This document shows, one piece after another, positions 8,112-17,498 of a DNA stretch of 34,706 bases (positions are counted from its first letter, which is position 1; every line of letters begins with the position of its first letter). The stretch is from Bacteroidaceae bacterium. GTDB lineage: Bacteria; Bacteroidota; Bacteroidia; Bacteroidales; Bacteroidaceae. The notes beneath the pieces are model-generated. The model was not told the origin of the DNA. It saw only the letters and a program-made list of their open reading frames with translations, and ran no database searches. The position numbers and the translations under genes were made by a program. The stretch spans positions 1-34,706 of the forward strand of contig CAAHEN010000034.1 in the NCBI GenBank assembly GCA_900772575.1. Direction: 5' to 3'.

Positions 8112-11100
8112 ATGAACAATATAAAATATTTCCTGACCCTTGCCCTGTGCTTCTGCTGTGCTGTAGCTGTCGCACAGCGACGCATCACCGGCCATGTGTG
8201 GAGTTCCACAGACAAAGGTCCGGTCGTCATGGCGAATGTTGCTGAGATCGACAAATCCAATCGTGCGATCTCTGCAACCCAGACGGATGCTAACGGTAAC
8301 TTCTCGTTGACCATCAAAAATCCGGCCAACAAGTTGCAGGTGTCCTACATCGGCTACCGTACGCATCGCGTGGATATTGGTTCGCAGACCAACTTCCGTA
8401 TCCAACTCGTAGACAACAGCACCTTCAATGAGGCTGTCAAAACCGTTACACGTAGGACGAAGTCCAATGGTATGGACATTCCCCAGCGTGAAATCTCTGT
8501 GGCTCAGCAGAGTCTGAACATGGACGAGATGCAAGGCCTTTCATTCGAGACTGCCGGTGAGGCCCTTCAGGGCCAGATTGCCGGTCTCGACATCGTGTCC
8601 AATTCCGGTAACCTTGGTTCCGGTACGAGCATGCGTCTCCGCGGTGTGACCTCCATCAACGGTTCGCAGGAGCCGCTAATTGTCGTCGATGGCAACATCC
8701 TCGAGGATTACAACACCGATGATTTCGATCAGAACGATATGAATGAAGAGAAGTTCGCGACTCTTCTCCAGGTCAATCCTGAGGACATTCAGACCATCAA
8801 GGTCTTGAAGGATGCCGCCGCCACAGCCATTTGGGGTTCTCGCGGTTCTAACGGTGTTATCGAAATCACCACCCGTCGTGGTTCGCGCGGTAAGACGCGT
8901 GTCAACTTCAGCTACCGCTTCTCCGGCTCATGGCAGCCCAAGGGCCTGACGATGCTCAATGGTGATGAATACAAGATGATGCTGCAGCAGTCTTACCACA
9001 ATCCTAACCCCGCTGCCGGTAACCCTGCCGACCAGATCGTTGAGTTGCAAGACCTTCCGACCTATACGGCCTACCGTTACAACTATAACAAGAACACGGA
9101 CTGGATCAAAGAGGTGACACAGTTTGGCCAGACCCACAACTACAGTGTCAACCTCTCCGGCGGTGGTGAGAAGGCGACTTTCCGTGTATCGGGCAGTTAC
9201 GACCACGAGACCGGTACCGTCATCAAGCAGACACTCGACCGTTTCACCACGCGCATGGCGCTGGACTACTATGTGTCAGACCGCATCAAGTTCTCTTCCA
9301 ACTTCGCATTGACCTATACGAAGCAGAATAAGAACTCTGATGACTATTTGATGTCGTATGCCTATAAGGCCATGCCTAATATGTCAGTGACCCGTTGGGA
9401 GTATGACCGTGCCACTGGACAGTACTACGATACGGGTGACTATTACATCATGCCCGCCGCTGCGGCTGCAGCTGGCCAGGTTTCCAATACAAGCAATCTG
9501 TCTTCATATTACTTAAAGGATATGGTGGCAAATGGTAACCCTGTGGCCATTGCCAACAAGGCTTGGCGCAAGTGGTCCACCTACACCATCACACCGCAGT
9601 TCCAGGTTGAGTACAAGTTCCTTGGCAAAGACGACGAGGAAACGCAGCTCAACTATACGGGTGAGGTCTATATGAATGCCTATACGGAGACAAAGAACTC
9701 TTACTATCCTCAGTCGCTGACGTCTACCGCTTGGGATGGCGGGGTCAACAAGACATCCAACCAAGAGTACAAGAACCTTGACTTCAACACACGTCATACT
9801 CTGATTTTCCGTCCCTACTTCTCCAATCCGGATCATGCCCTTCAGGTTATGGGCCGCTTTGAGATTGGATCCAGCAACAACACCAACCAGATGCTTAATT
9901 CACAGGGCATTTCCGGTGGCATCACGGATCCGACGGTTCCTGGTTATCTGACTGGTGCCGCCACCAGTACTGGAAAGGGGCACAGCATGAGCGGTACGGG
10001 GTCGGTCCACTACTCTTACGGTTCCAAGTACTCCGCTGACCTTACCCTCCGCGCAGATGGTAGCACCAAGTTTGGCTCGGGCCACAAGTGGGGTTACTTC
10101 CCCGGTATCTCTGGCCGATGGAACATCAGCGATGAGAACTTCTTCAAGCCGCTGCAGAAGGTCATCAGCATGCTGGCCTTCCGTCCGGGTTGGGGTATCA
10201 CCGGTAATTCAAGTTTTGACGAAGGCCTGATTTACAACAAATATGCTCAGGACGAGAACTACAATGGCGTCACCGCGTTCGTACCGACGAACTTGCGTCT
10301 GACAGACATCCGTTGGGAGAAGACTAGGTCTTGGAACCTTGGTTTCAACCTAAACTTCTTCGAGGACATCCTCCAGTTTGACCTCAACATCTACAAGAAG
10401 AAGACCACAGACCTCTTGAACCAAAATGTCCGCGTGCCTTCGACCAGTGGCTATTCCACCCTTTCCTGGGCCAACGTCGGCGACATGGAGAATGAAGGTT
10501 GGGAACTCTACGTCAATACAGGCGATGTGCTCAAGTTCGGCAAGTTCCACACGAACTTCCGCTTCAACATCTCGCAGAATATCAATACGGTGACCAAGAT
10601 GGATGCCTCTGTGCTCAATTCCATCAATGCAGACTTTGACTATGCCAAGGGTAACGAGGCTGTCTTGAAGCGTGTGCAGGTGGGCCATTCTCTCGGCGGT
10701 ATCTATGGTTTCCGCTACAAGGGTGTTTATGCCTATGACTACAAGCACAATGGCTATTTCATCAACGAAGCGGATAACGAGTACTACCTCTCAGCGCCCG
10801 ACGCCAACGGCAACATGATCAATACGGCCAAAGCCACAGGCAAGACGGCACCTATTGTGCGCGATGCCTCCGGCAATGTCGTCTATGACAAAAACGGCAA
10901 CCCGCTCCAGATGGTCTATAACTACGGCGGCGTGAACTATAAGTTTGAGGGTGGCGATGTCATCTATGAAGATGTCAACCACGACGGTCAGATCGATGAA
11001 CTCGATATCGTCTACCTCGGTAGCTCAGTGCCCAAGATTAGCGGTGGTTTCGGTGTTGACTTCACCTACGGCCGTTGGACGCTGAAGACCAGCTTCAACT

Positions 11101-11534
11101 TCCGTATCGGCAACAAGATTGTCAACCTCAACCGCTTGTATGTAGAGGATATGCGTTCGAACCAGAACCAGAGCCGTGCCGTCAACTGGCGTTGGCGTAC
11201 GAACGGCCAGGTGACTGAGATACCGCGTGCCATGAATACGAATGTAAGTGGCGGAGCAACTTACAATGCGCTAGTGAGCGACCGTTACGTGGAGCCTGGT
11301 GACTACCTGCGTTTCCAGTATTTCCAATTGGCATACAACTTCCCCACTGCGAAGCTGCAGCGTTACGGCCTGAGCACCCTTCGCTTGGCTGCTTCGGGCA
11401 ACAACCTGATCTTCTGGACGAAGTACAGAGGTGTAGACCCTGATCACAGCCAGTCCGGTTACAACCCGACCACAGATAGCGCCAATACGCCGCGCTCGCG
11501 TTCGTTCACGCTCAGTCTCAACATCGGATTCTAA
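8112..11534 (+). CDS. SusC/RagA-family TonB-dependent outer-membrane transporter (pair 1)
   Basis: Outer-membrane beta-barrel that imports a ligand captured by its SusD partner, powered by TonB. The 1140 residues show a signal peptide (about 1-21, ending AVAQ). A carboxypeptidase-regulatory-like beta domain follows (about 24-115, with ITGHVW, DANGNFSL and VSYIGYRTHRV). The plug (about 125-260) contains LQGQIAGLDIVSNSGNLGSG, MRLRGVTSING, PLIVVDGNI and VLKDAAATAIWGSRGSNGVI, all SusC signatures; the rest is barrel. A loop with VNHDGQIDELD (about 954-964) looks like the EF-hand-type calcium loop common in SusC proteins. The C-terminus ends in a strand with a terminal Phe (LSLNIGF). It pairs with the SusD gene 12 bases downstream. 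Confidence 0.96.
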   Translation: MNNIKYFLTLALCFCCAVAVAQRRITGHVWSSTDKGPVVMANVAEIDKSNRAISATQTDANGNFSLTIKNPANKLQVSYIGYRTHRVDIGSQTNFRIQLVDNSTFNEAVKTVTRRTKSNGMDIPQREISVAQQSLNMDEMQGLSFETAGEALQGQIAGLDIVSNSGNLGSGTSMRLRGVTSINGSQEPLIVVDGNILEDYNTDDFDQNDMNEEKFATLLQVNPEDIQTIKVLKDAAATAIWGSRGSNGVIEITTRRGSRGKTRVNFSYRFSGSWQPKGLTMLNGDEYKMMLQQSYHNPNPAAGNPADQIVELQDLPTYTAYRYNYNKNTDWIKEVTQFGQTHNYSVNLSGGGEKATFRVSGSYDHETGTVIKQTLDRFTTRMALDYYVSDRIKFSSNFALTYTKQNKNSDDYLMSYAYKAMPNMSVTRWEYDRATGQYYDTGDYYIMPAAAAAAGQVSNTSNLSSYYLKDMVANGNPVAIANKAWRKWSTYTITPQFQVEYKFLGKDDEETQLNYTGEVYMNAYTETKNSYYPQSLTSTAWDGGVNKTSNQEYKNLDFNTRHTLIFRPYFSNPDHALQVMGRFEIGSSNNTNQMLNSQGISGGITDPTVPGYLTGAATSTGKGHSMSGTGSVHYSYGSKYSADLTLRADGSTKFGSGHKWGYFPGISGRWNISDENFFKPLQKVISMLAFRPGWGITGNSSFDEGLIYNKYAQDENYNGVTAFVPTNLRLTDIRWEKTRSWNLGFNLNFFEDILQFDLNIYKKKTTDLLNQNVRVPSTSGYSTLSWANVGDMENEGWELYVNTGDVLKFGKFHTNFRFNISQNINTVTKMDASVLNSINADFDYAKGNEAVLKRVQVGHSLGGIYGFRYKGVYAYDYKHNGYFINEADNEYYLSAPDANGNMINTAKATGKTAPIVRDASGNVVYDKNGNPLQMVYNYGGVNYKFEGGDVIYEDVNHDGQIDELDIVYLGSSVPKISGGFGVDFTYGRWTLKTSFNFRIGNKIVNLNRLYVEDMRSNQNQSRAVNWRWRTNGQVTEIPRAMNTNVSGGATYNALVSDRYVEPGDYLRFQYFQLAYNFPTAKLQRYGLSTLRLAASGNNLIFWTKYRGVDPDHSQSGYNPTTDSANTPRSRSFTLSLNIGF

Positions 11535-11546
11535 TGACTTTCAACA

Positions 11547-13481
11547 ATGAACAAGCATAATCGACATATCAATAAATTCCTCACGGCTGGCTTGCTTTGC
11601 GCCGGTCTGGGTCTGACGGCTTGTGATGATTACCTGACCATCATGCCGACCAACCAGATCACCGAGGAAGACTTTTGGAAAAGCAAAACTGACCTTGATG
11701 GTGTCAGAGCCGGTGTTTACCGCCAGATGGGCAAGAGCAGCGTCACAGGGCGCATCATGTATTGGGGTGAGCTTCGCGCAGACAACATGCAGCTCTACGA
11801 TATGACGCAAACCGATATCCAGAACTTGCAGCAGGGCATCCTGATGCCAACGGAAGGCATGTTCGACTGGGCATCGCTTTATACGGGTATCAACTATTGC
11901 AACCTTGTGCTCGAGAAAGGCGAAGAAATGACGGAGCCCGGCAACGAGGTAGATCCCACCTTCCGTCGCAGTGACTGGCGACCCATCAAATCTGAGATGA
12001 TCGCCATGCGCGCCCTCAACTATTTCTACCTTGTGCGCGCCTACCGCGACGTCCCCTATGTGACCACTGCCGTGCGTACTGATGAAGAGGCACGTGCGCG
12101 CAAGGATGGGGCCACTGCCGGTGTGAATATTCTGGGTACCCTGATTAAGGATCTTGAGGAAGAGGCCCTGCCTACGGCACCGACCAACTATGGCTTGCGT
12201 ACCGATAACCAAGGTCGCATCACCAAGCAGGGCATTCAGGCACTCTTGGCTGATATCTATATTTGGCGCGGCTGTATGTTGCTCCATTCTGACAAGAAAG
12301 GCCGTGACGGCAAAGGCGACGTGGTACTAGGCGAGGCCGGTGACACATTGACCGCTGCACAGTGTACAACACTGAGCAAGGAGTGCTTCAACAAAGCCAT
12401 AAGCTATTGTGACGACATCATGACTTACATGGATAGCATCTACGAGGTCAATTACAAGTACGTTTCCAACAGCCAGTCGGCCAATGTGAAGTACCGTTAT
12501 CTCGCCCGCATCTCAAAGGGTACATCGTTCGGCACAGACCCAATTTATGCCGGTCTGTGGGGTAACGCTGCCAGTTCCTCGAATTTTTCCAACGATGAGA
12601 TCATCTTCCAGCTCAACTATGACGGGAACAAAGTGACCAATGACACGCCGTTCACTTACACCTACAACTATGACAATGGTTGGAAAACAGGGTACATGAC
12701 CGGGGCTGGCGTGCTTTACAGCAGCGCCGCTTCCTCATACAATCCTGAACGCGGCTACGGCAAATCGGATATCCGCCTGCTGGAGACCTTGGACTATTCA
12801 GTGTCAAGTTCCTCGACTCCGATCATCCATAAGAACATCTTGCCGAGTATTTACATTCCAGACTACTCTGACATGACGTCCACCGATAGATCAACTACGC
12901 TAACCTTGTCATCAACACGTTCTCAGAGCTGGCCAATCTACCGTCTCACCGATGTGATGCTGATGAAGGCAGAGGCCATTGCACGTTCAGTGGAATCTAC
13001 CACGCAGGCCGTTGAGCAGACCAAGGCAAACGCCAGCAAGGACGGCTATAAGGTGACGGAAGGTTTCAACTTGGTCAATGCCATCTTCGAACGCAACAAT
13101 CCGAAGCTGAATCCAACAGGAACTGACGGTGCCGGTGAGCTCGTGAGCGACCGCTTGAACACAGACTATGCCTATGCTTCTGGAGCTGTCAAGACCGCCG
13201 ATGACCTCCTGACGCTGACCTACAATGAGCGTCAGCGTGAATTCGTCGCTGAGGGCAAGCGTTGGTTTGACATCGTGCGCCAGTGCGAAGCTGAGTACAA
13301 TGGGTCGAACAGCGATGCGCTGAGCAAGTACATCACGCTTTCCACCACTGTCCGCAACCGACTCAAGAGCCTCTACTCCCTTTATAACCCGATCTACAGT
13401 GAGGAAATAAAGATTAACGGTGTAGATTACGGCGGCAACCTCCAGCAGAACCCAATCTGGGAACGTTACACTGTAAAATAA
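11547..13481 (+). CDS. SusD/RagB-family lipoprotein (pair 1)
   Basis: Surface lipoprotein expected to act as a hinged lid on the preceding SusC. The 644 residues have lipobox LTAC with C26 followed by DDY. The N-terminal SusD pattern is present (YLTIMPTNQITEEDFWKSKTD). The helical core includes EMIAMRALNYFYLVRAYRDVPYV-type sequence (about 150-172), where the R-x-Y/F-x-D-V-P motif is characteristic of the family. C-terminal segments resembling YRLTDVMLMKAEAI and LTYNERQREFVAEGKRWFDIVR complete the fold. Length is at the large end for SusD. Substrate is not inferable. The next gene starts seven bases after its stop. Confidence 0.95.
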   Translation: MNKHNRHINKFLTAGLLCAGLGLTACDDYLTIMPTNQITEEDFWKSKTDLDGVRAGVYRQMGKSSVTGRIMYWGELRADNMQLYDMTQTDIQNLQQGILMPTEGMFDWASLYTGINYCNLVLEKGEEMTEPGNEVDPTFRRSDWRPIKSEMIAMRALNYFYLVRAYRDVPYVTTAVRTDEEARARKDGATAGVNILGTLIKDLEEEALPTAPTNYGLRTDNQGRITKQGIQALLADIYIWRGCMLLHSDKKGRDGKGDVVLGEAGDTLTAAQCTTLSKECFNKAISYCDDIMTYMDSIYEVNYKYVSNSQSANVKYRYLARISKGTSFGTDPIYAGLWGNAASSSNFSNDEIIFQLNYDGNKVTNDTPFTYTYNYDNGWKTGYMTGAGVLYSSAASSYNPERGYGKSDIRLLETLDYSVSSSSTPIIHKNILPSIYIPDYSDMTSTDRSTTLTLSSTRSQSWPIYRLTDVMLMKAEAIARSVESTTQAVEQTKANASKDGYKVTEGFNLVNAIFERNNPKLNPTGTDGAGELVSDRLNTDYAYASGAVKTADDLLTLTYNERQREFVAEGKRWFDIVRQCEAEYNGSNSDALSKYITLSTTVRNRLKSLYSLYNPIYSEEIKINGVDYGGNLQQNPIWERYTVK

Positions 13482-13488
13482 CTGACGT

Positions 13489-15588
13489 ATGAATACGAAC
13501 CGTATTTACCATTCCATGAGACTAGGCCGCAACTTGGGGCTCATGATACTGGCTATCCTGACATTCTCCTTGCACTCCTGCAAGGAGGATATCAGCCAGG
13601 ACAACTTCGCCATCAAGACGGAGCAAACAATGACAGACTACTTGGCTAGCAATCCCAGCAAGTATTCAGATTTGAAAGCCATCTTCGACCGCGTTGTCTT
13701 GGGCGATTCCGCAGCTTCTTCTTTGACCAGCGTCTTGTCAGCGCGTGGCAACTATACCCTCTTCGCGCCGAACAATGAGGCCATTGAAACTTACATCAAG
13801 ACTAATCTCGGACTCAGCTCTATCGATGAGCTGTCCGATGATCAGGCCAAGCTCATCGCTTACAGCTGTTTGATAGACAATGGTAGCAATGCCGCTTACG
13901 AAGAGGCCGACTTCCCCACTGACGGCGGTACGTTCGACGAGAGCAACCTCAACGACCGTACGCTGGCCTGCCGTTTGGATACGGTAGGCAACGAGAGCTT
14001 CTATGTCATCAACACTTCCGCCAAGGTGCTTTCGGTCAACAATGAGGTGTCCAACGGCATGGTGCATGAGGTGGAGTCTGTGATCGCCCCATCTTCAGAC
14101 AATCTTTACGAACTGATCGCCGCAGCCGACAATACGAAGATATTCGCCTATCTCATGCGACAGACAGGTTGGGCGGACTCCATGAATGTGCCCGACCGTG
14201 ACGTTGAGTATGAAAATGTGAACCGGGATCAAACACTTACCGTGAATGGGGCTGGTACTTTCAACATCATGCAACGTCGCTATCTTGGATTCACAGCTTT
14301 CGTGGAGACTGACGATGTATTCGAGAACGCTGGCATCGGCATACCAGCCAAGCAGGTCGACGCTGAAGGCAACCTGACCAATGCCGACGCGATTCTGGCT
14401 GCGGTTAAGGCCTACTGTAAGACAATTTACACCGATGCCACCAGTGAGGAACTGACGAGTCCGAACAACGCTGTCAATCGCTTCATTGCTTATCACATCA
14501 TTGATGGCAAGATGGCGTACGACAAGCTGATCCGGCACTTCAACGAGGTCAACTATAAGTATAAGGATGCCAAAAAGCCGCAGACGGTCAATTGCCCCAC
14601 CAATGTCTGGGATTACTACACCACCGTCGGGCCGCATCGGGGACTGATTAAGATCACCCAGGTTGGCGATGCCGGTTTTGAGGCCGATATGGATCACCAC
14701 ATTTACATCAACCGCATCTCTGTGTACAACAATAAGCGCGATGGCGATTACAAGGAGACTGGCGTTGTGGATGCCGGTGTGCGGATTTCGGCAGACAATG
14801 GGAGTTATGACAACAATGCCCTCAATGGCTATTATTTCCCCATCAACAAGATCCTCTCCTATGATGCGACGGTTCGCAAGAATCTGGGCAGTGAGCGCAT
14901 CCGTATGGATATCACGACGATGTTGCCTGAAATCCTTTCGAACAGCGTTCGTGGTGGTGGTCTAGTTGCTTTTCCCCATGAGTATTTCAATAATATCACC
15001 AGTGAGTCGAGCGGCACGCAGTTGCTCTACCTCGTAGACTTCTCCGGAGCTTCTTGGCGTGACTACCAAGGTGATGAGCTGATGGCAGTCGGACAGTACG
15101 ATTTCATCTTGAAGTTGCCGCCTGTGCCGCAAACCGGTACCTATGAAGTGCGTATGGGTGTATCCAACAACCCTTTGCGTGGTATGATTCAGATGTATTT
15201 CGGTTCTGATCCACTGCGTCTGGCACCGGTTGGACTACCCTATGACATGCGCCAGTCTGTGGAAGGAAATGTCAACATTCCTTGGGTTGCTGACGTAGAA
15301 GATGCCTTGACAAATGCTGAGAACGACCGCAACTTGCGAAATCAAGGCTATATGAAGGCGCCCAACTATTTCACGGCGACAGGAACAGAGACCCCCGTCC
15401 GCAACATTGGTGGGGCGCAGGCCGCTATCCGAAAAATCGTGACTACGGTGACGATGAAGGCCGGTGAAACCTATTACATGCGCTTCAAATCGGCGCTGAA
15501 GAAGGCCGACTCCCAGTTCTTCATGGACTACTTCGAATATGTACCTACTTCTGTCTACAACGGAACCACCGAGGAAGACATCTGGTAA
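13489..15588 (+). CDS. Fasciclin-domain surface lipoprotein with C-terminal beta domain
   Basis: 699 residues. Signal peptide with lipobox LHSC, C31, followed by KED. FAS1 domain 1 spans about 45-201 (YTLFAPNNEAIETYI near 89-103; NGMVHEVESVIAP near 189-201). A second, larger FAS1-like unit spans about 203-460, with LNGYYFPINKILSYD near its end. The last 235 residues form a beta-rich domain without a name I can assign; it resembles the tails seen on other Bacteroidota FAS1 proteins. Second FAS1 lipoprotein of the cluster, 7 bases after susD and 25 bases before the next FAS1 gene. Its placement between two SusCD pairs suggests a surface accessory to one or both transporters (inference). Confidence 0.85.
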   Translation: MNTNRIYHSMRLGRNLGLMILAILTFSLHSCKEDISQDNFAIKTEQTMTDYLASNPSKYSDLKAIFDRVVLGDSAASSLTSVLSARGNYTLFAPNNEAIETYIKTNLGLSSIDELSDDQAKLIAYSCLIDNGSNAAYEEADFPTDGGTFDESNLNDRTLACRLDTVGNESFYVINTSAKVLSVNNEVSNGMVHEVESVIAPSSDNLYELIAAADNTKIFAYLMRQTGWADSMNVPDRDVEYENVNRDQTLTVNGAGTFNIMQRRYLGFTAFVETDDVFENAGIGIPAKQVDAEGNLTNADAILAAVKAYCKTIYTDATSEELTSPNNAVNRFIAYHIIDGKMAYDKLIRHFNEVNYKYKDAKKPQTVNCPTNVWDYYTTVGPHRGLIKITQVGDAGFEADMDHHIYINRISVYNNKRDGDYKETGVVDAGVRISADNGSYDNNALNGYYFPINKILSYDATVRKNLGSERIRMDITTMLPEILSNSVRGGGLVAFPHEYFNNITSESSGTQLLYLVDFSGASWRDYQGDELMAVGQYDFILKLPPVPQTGTYEVRMGVSNNPLRGMIQMYFGSDPLRLAPVGLPYDMRQSVEGNVNIPWVADVEDALTNAENDRNLRNQGYMKAPNYFTATGTETPVRNIGGAQAAIRKIVTTVTMKAGETYYMRFKSALKKADSQFFMDYFEYVPTSVYNGTTEEDIW

Positions 15589-15613
15589 TTCAAACCCTGA
15601 AACAACAATCACA

Positions 15614-17479
15614 ATGATAAGCAAATATCATAATATCATGAAGCTTGGACTCTTGGGAGCGGCAGTGCTCCTGGGAGCCACAGCCTGCACCGATGACCAT
15701 TTCGACGTCGTCACCGACAATGTAACGGGTCAGAATACGGTTTGGCAGAACGTGAAAGCTACGGCTGATCTCGATTCTGTGGCCTTGATTCTCCAGCGCA
15801 CCAAGGTGATGAAGAACGAGACGGATGGTGGCAATAAGCAGACTTATGCCCAGCTGCTGGATCAGCCACAGGAGTTTACGGCTTGGCTGCCCAAGAATGG
15901 CACATTTGTGGCCCAGACCTATATCGATCTACTCGACCGTGCAGACCGCCTGAGCCAGACCGGTGTTTTGAGTGACTCCATCGAGTCTCTGAAGATCCAC
16001 TACCAAGTGGGCAATCAGTTTGCCCGCAACCATGTGGCCCGTTTCAACTATGGCTCAAACTTGGGCGCGCAGCAGGTGCGCATGCTCAATGGCAAAGTGC
16101 TGACTTACAATGCCGCTGAAGGCAAGTTCAACGGTATTGCTGTAGATGCGGCCCAAGCCAACATCCATTCTTCCAACGGTACGCTGCACGTCATCGATGC
16201 TGAGTCGCCGTATGCTTACAATGTCTATGACTATATGGTGTACGACAGCCGCTTCAGCAAGCTGTTTGCAGATATCGATGCCTACAACATCTACGAGTTC
16301 AACGCCAATGCCAGCACGCAAGGTGCGATGAATGAAAACGGACAGATGGTCTATGTCGATTCCGTGTTCACGCGTTCTAACGAGATTATGATGGGTGCTG
16401 GGCTCTTCAACATAGAGAACGAGGACTCCGTGTACATCGCCCTTCTGCCTACCGATGAGGTCTACGACGCGGCCAAGGAGAAGATGTCTAAGTATTTCAA
16501 ATTTGCCAACAGCTACAACTACGAGTGGAACAAGTCTTCCAACGACTTCAACAACAAGAATGCCAATGCTTACAAGCCCAATGCCGACTCATTGCAGCGG
16601 GTGAACACTTTGGGTGCCATCTTGTCCATGTCCACCATCTCGGCTGCCAATGTCAATGCGGCTGCCATGTACGATCAGCAGAAGCTTCTGAATGCGGCCA
16701 TATTCGCCGATTCCCTTCGCTTTACGTCAGGCAGCTACATCATGAATCCCAATGCCAAGACCACGACGCCTAACCCCATCTTCGAGGCCCAGGCCGATGC
16801 TGCGCAAGGCGCCACCAACGCCGAGAAGGCATCTAACGGTTATGTTTTCCCGCTCAGGGCGTACAACTTTGAACCTGAGAATTTCGGCGGCAAGTCAATG
16901 ACTGAGGCCTATTCCCCATCCACACTGTGCACGCTGACAGGATCCCAGTATACCGTAGACCAGGTTCTCCCCACGCTGCTGAGTGTCGACAATCTGAACG
17001 ATACGATTGACTTAGGCGGTTACCTCCCGGATGACTACTATACGTACTTCCCCATCAGCGGTAACAATACGCTGCGTATCGATTTCCGCTTGCGGGGCAT
17101 CATGAGCAATTTCCCCTATAAGATTTCAATCATCATGTTGCCGAACTGCACAGACATCAGCCACGTCCGCACCGACGCTCAGGGCAACCCCATAGATGAG
17201 AACCCCATTTTCGATGCCTATCTGTTGGACGATAAAGGCGCTACGCTTTCACAGGTGCGCCAGGTACCTGTCAACCAGAAGAAGGTTGAGAAGGTGACGC
17301 TCTTTGACAATTACGAGTTCAAGTACAATTACCAAAACCTTCCTAGCGAGTATGACAGTTTCCCACGCCTGAGCTTGAGAATGTCATACGCTTATCAGAA
17401 CCGTGGTAAGTCCAAGGCTCTCAGCATTGGTCGCCTGATCATCGAACCGGCCAGTGGCACTTCAGCGGAGAGTAAGTAA
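15614..17479 (+). CDS. Fasciclin-domain surface lipoprotein with C-terminal beta domain
   Basis: 621 residues from the ATG at 15614. An earlier in-frame start at 15539 would overlap the previous gene and lacks a signal peptide. Lipobox ATAC, C25, is followed by TDD, the surface-export pattern. FAS1 domain 1 spans about 40-200 (FTAWLPKNGTFVAQTY near 88-103; NGTLHVIDAESPY near 188-200). A second, less regular FAS1-like unit spans about 203-430 (ALLPTDEVYDAA). A beta-rich C-terminal domain (about 470-621) follows, with LRIDFRLRG and ISIIMLPN strands. The architecture mirrors the previous gene, so the two may be diverged duplicates. The next susC starts 19 bases on. Confidence 0.83.
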   Translation: MISKYHNIMKLGLLGAAVLLGATACTDDHFDVVTDNVTGQNTVWQNVKATADLDSVALILQRTKVMKNETDGGNKQTYAQLLDQPQEFTAWLPKNGTFVAQTYIDLLDRADRLSQTGVLSDSIESLKIHYQVGNQFARNHVARFNYGSNLGAQQVRMLNGKVLTYNAAEGKFNGIAVDAAQANIHSSNGTLHVIDAESPYAYNVYDYMVYDSRFSKLFADIDAYNIYEFNANASTQGAMNENGQMVYVDSVFTRSNEIMMGAGLFNIENEDSVYIALLPTDEVYDAAKEKMSKYFKFANSYNYEWNKSSNDFNNKNANAYKPNADSLQRVNTLGAILSMSTISAANVNAAAMYDQQKLLNAAIFADSLRFTSGSYIMNPNAKTTTPNPIFEAQADAAQGATNAEKASNGYVFPLRAYNFEPENFGGKSMTEAYSPSTLCTLTGSQYTVDQVLPTLLSVDNLNDTIDLGGYLPDDYYTYFPISGNNTLRIDFRLRGIMSNFPYKISIIMLPNCTDISHVRTDAQGNPIDENPIFDAYLLDDKGATLSQVRQVPVNQKKVEKVTLFDNYEFKYNYQNLPSEYDSFPRLSLRMSYAYQNRGKSKALSIGRLIIEPASGTSAESK

Positions 17480-17498
17480 CCAGTAAATCCAATAGGAA

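Noticed and set aside
11541..12287. Open frame of 248 codons on the minus strand opposite the first susD
   Set aside because: It lies wholly within the well-supported SusD gene and has no recognisable domain or sensible context.
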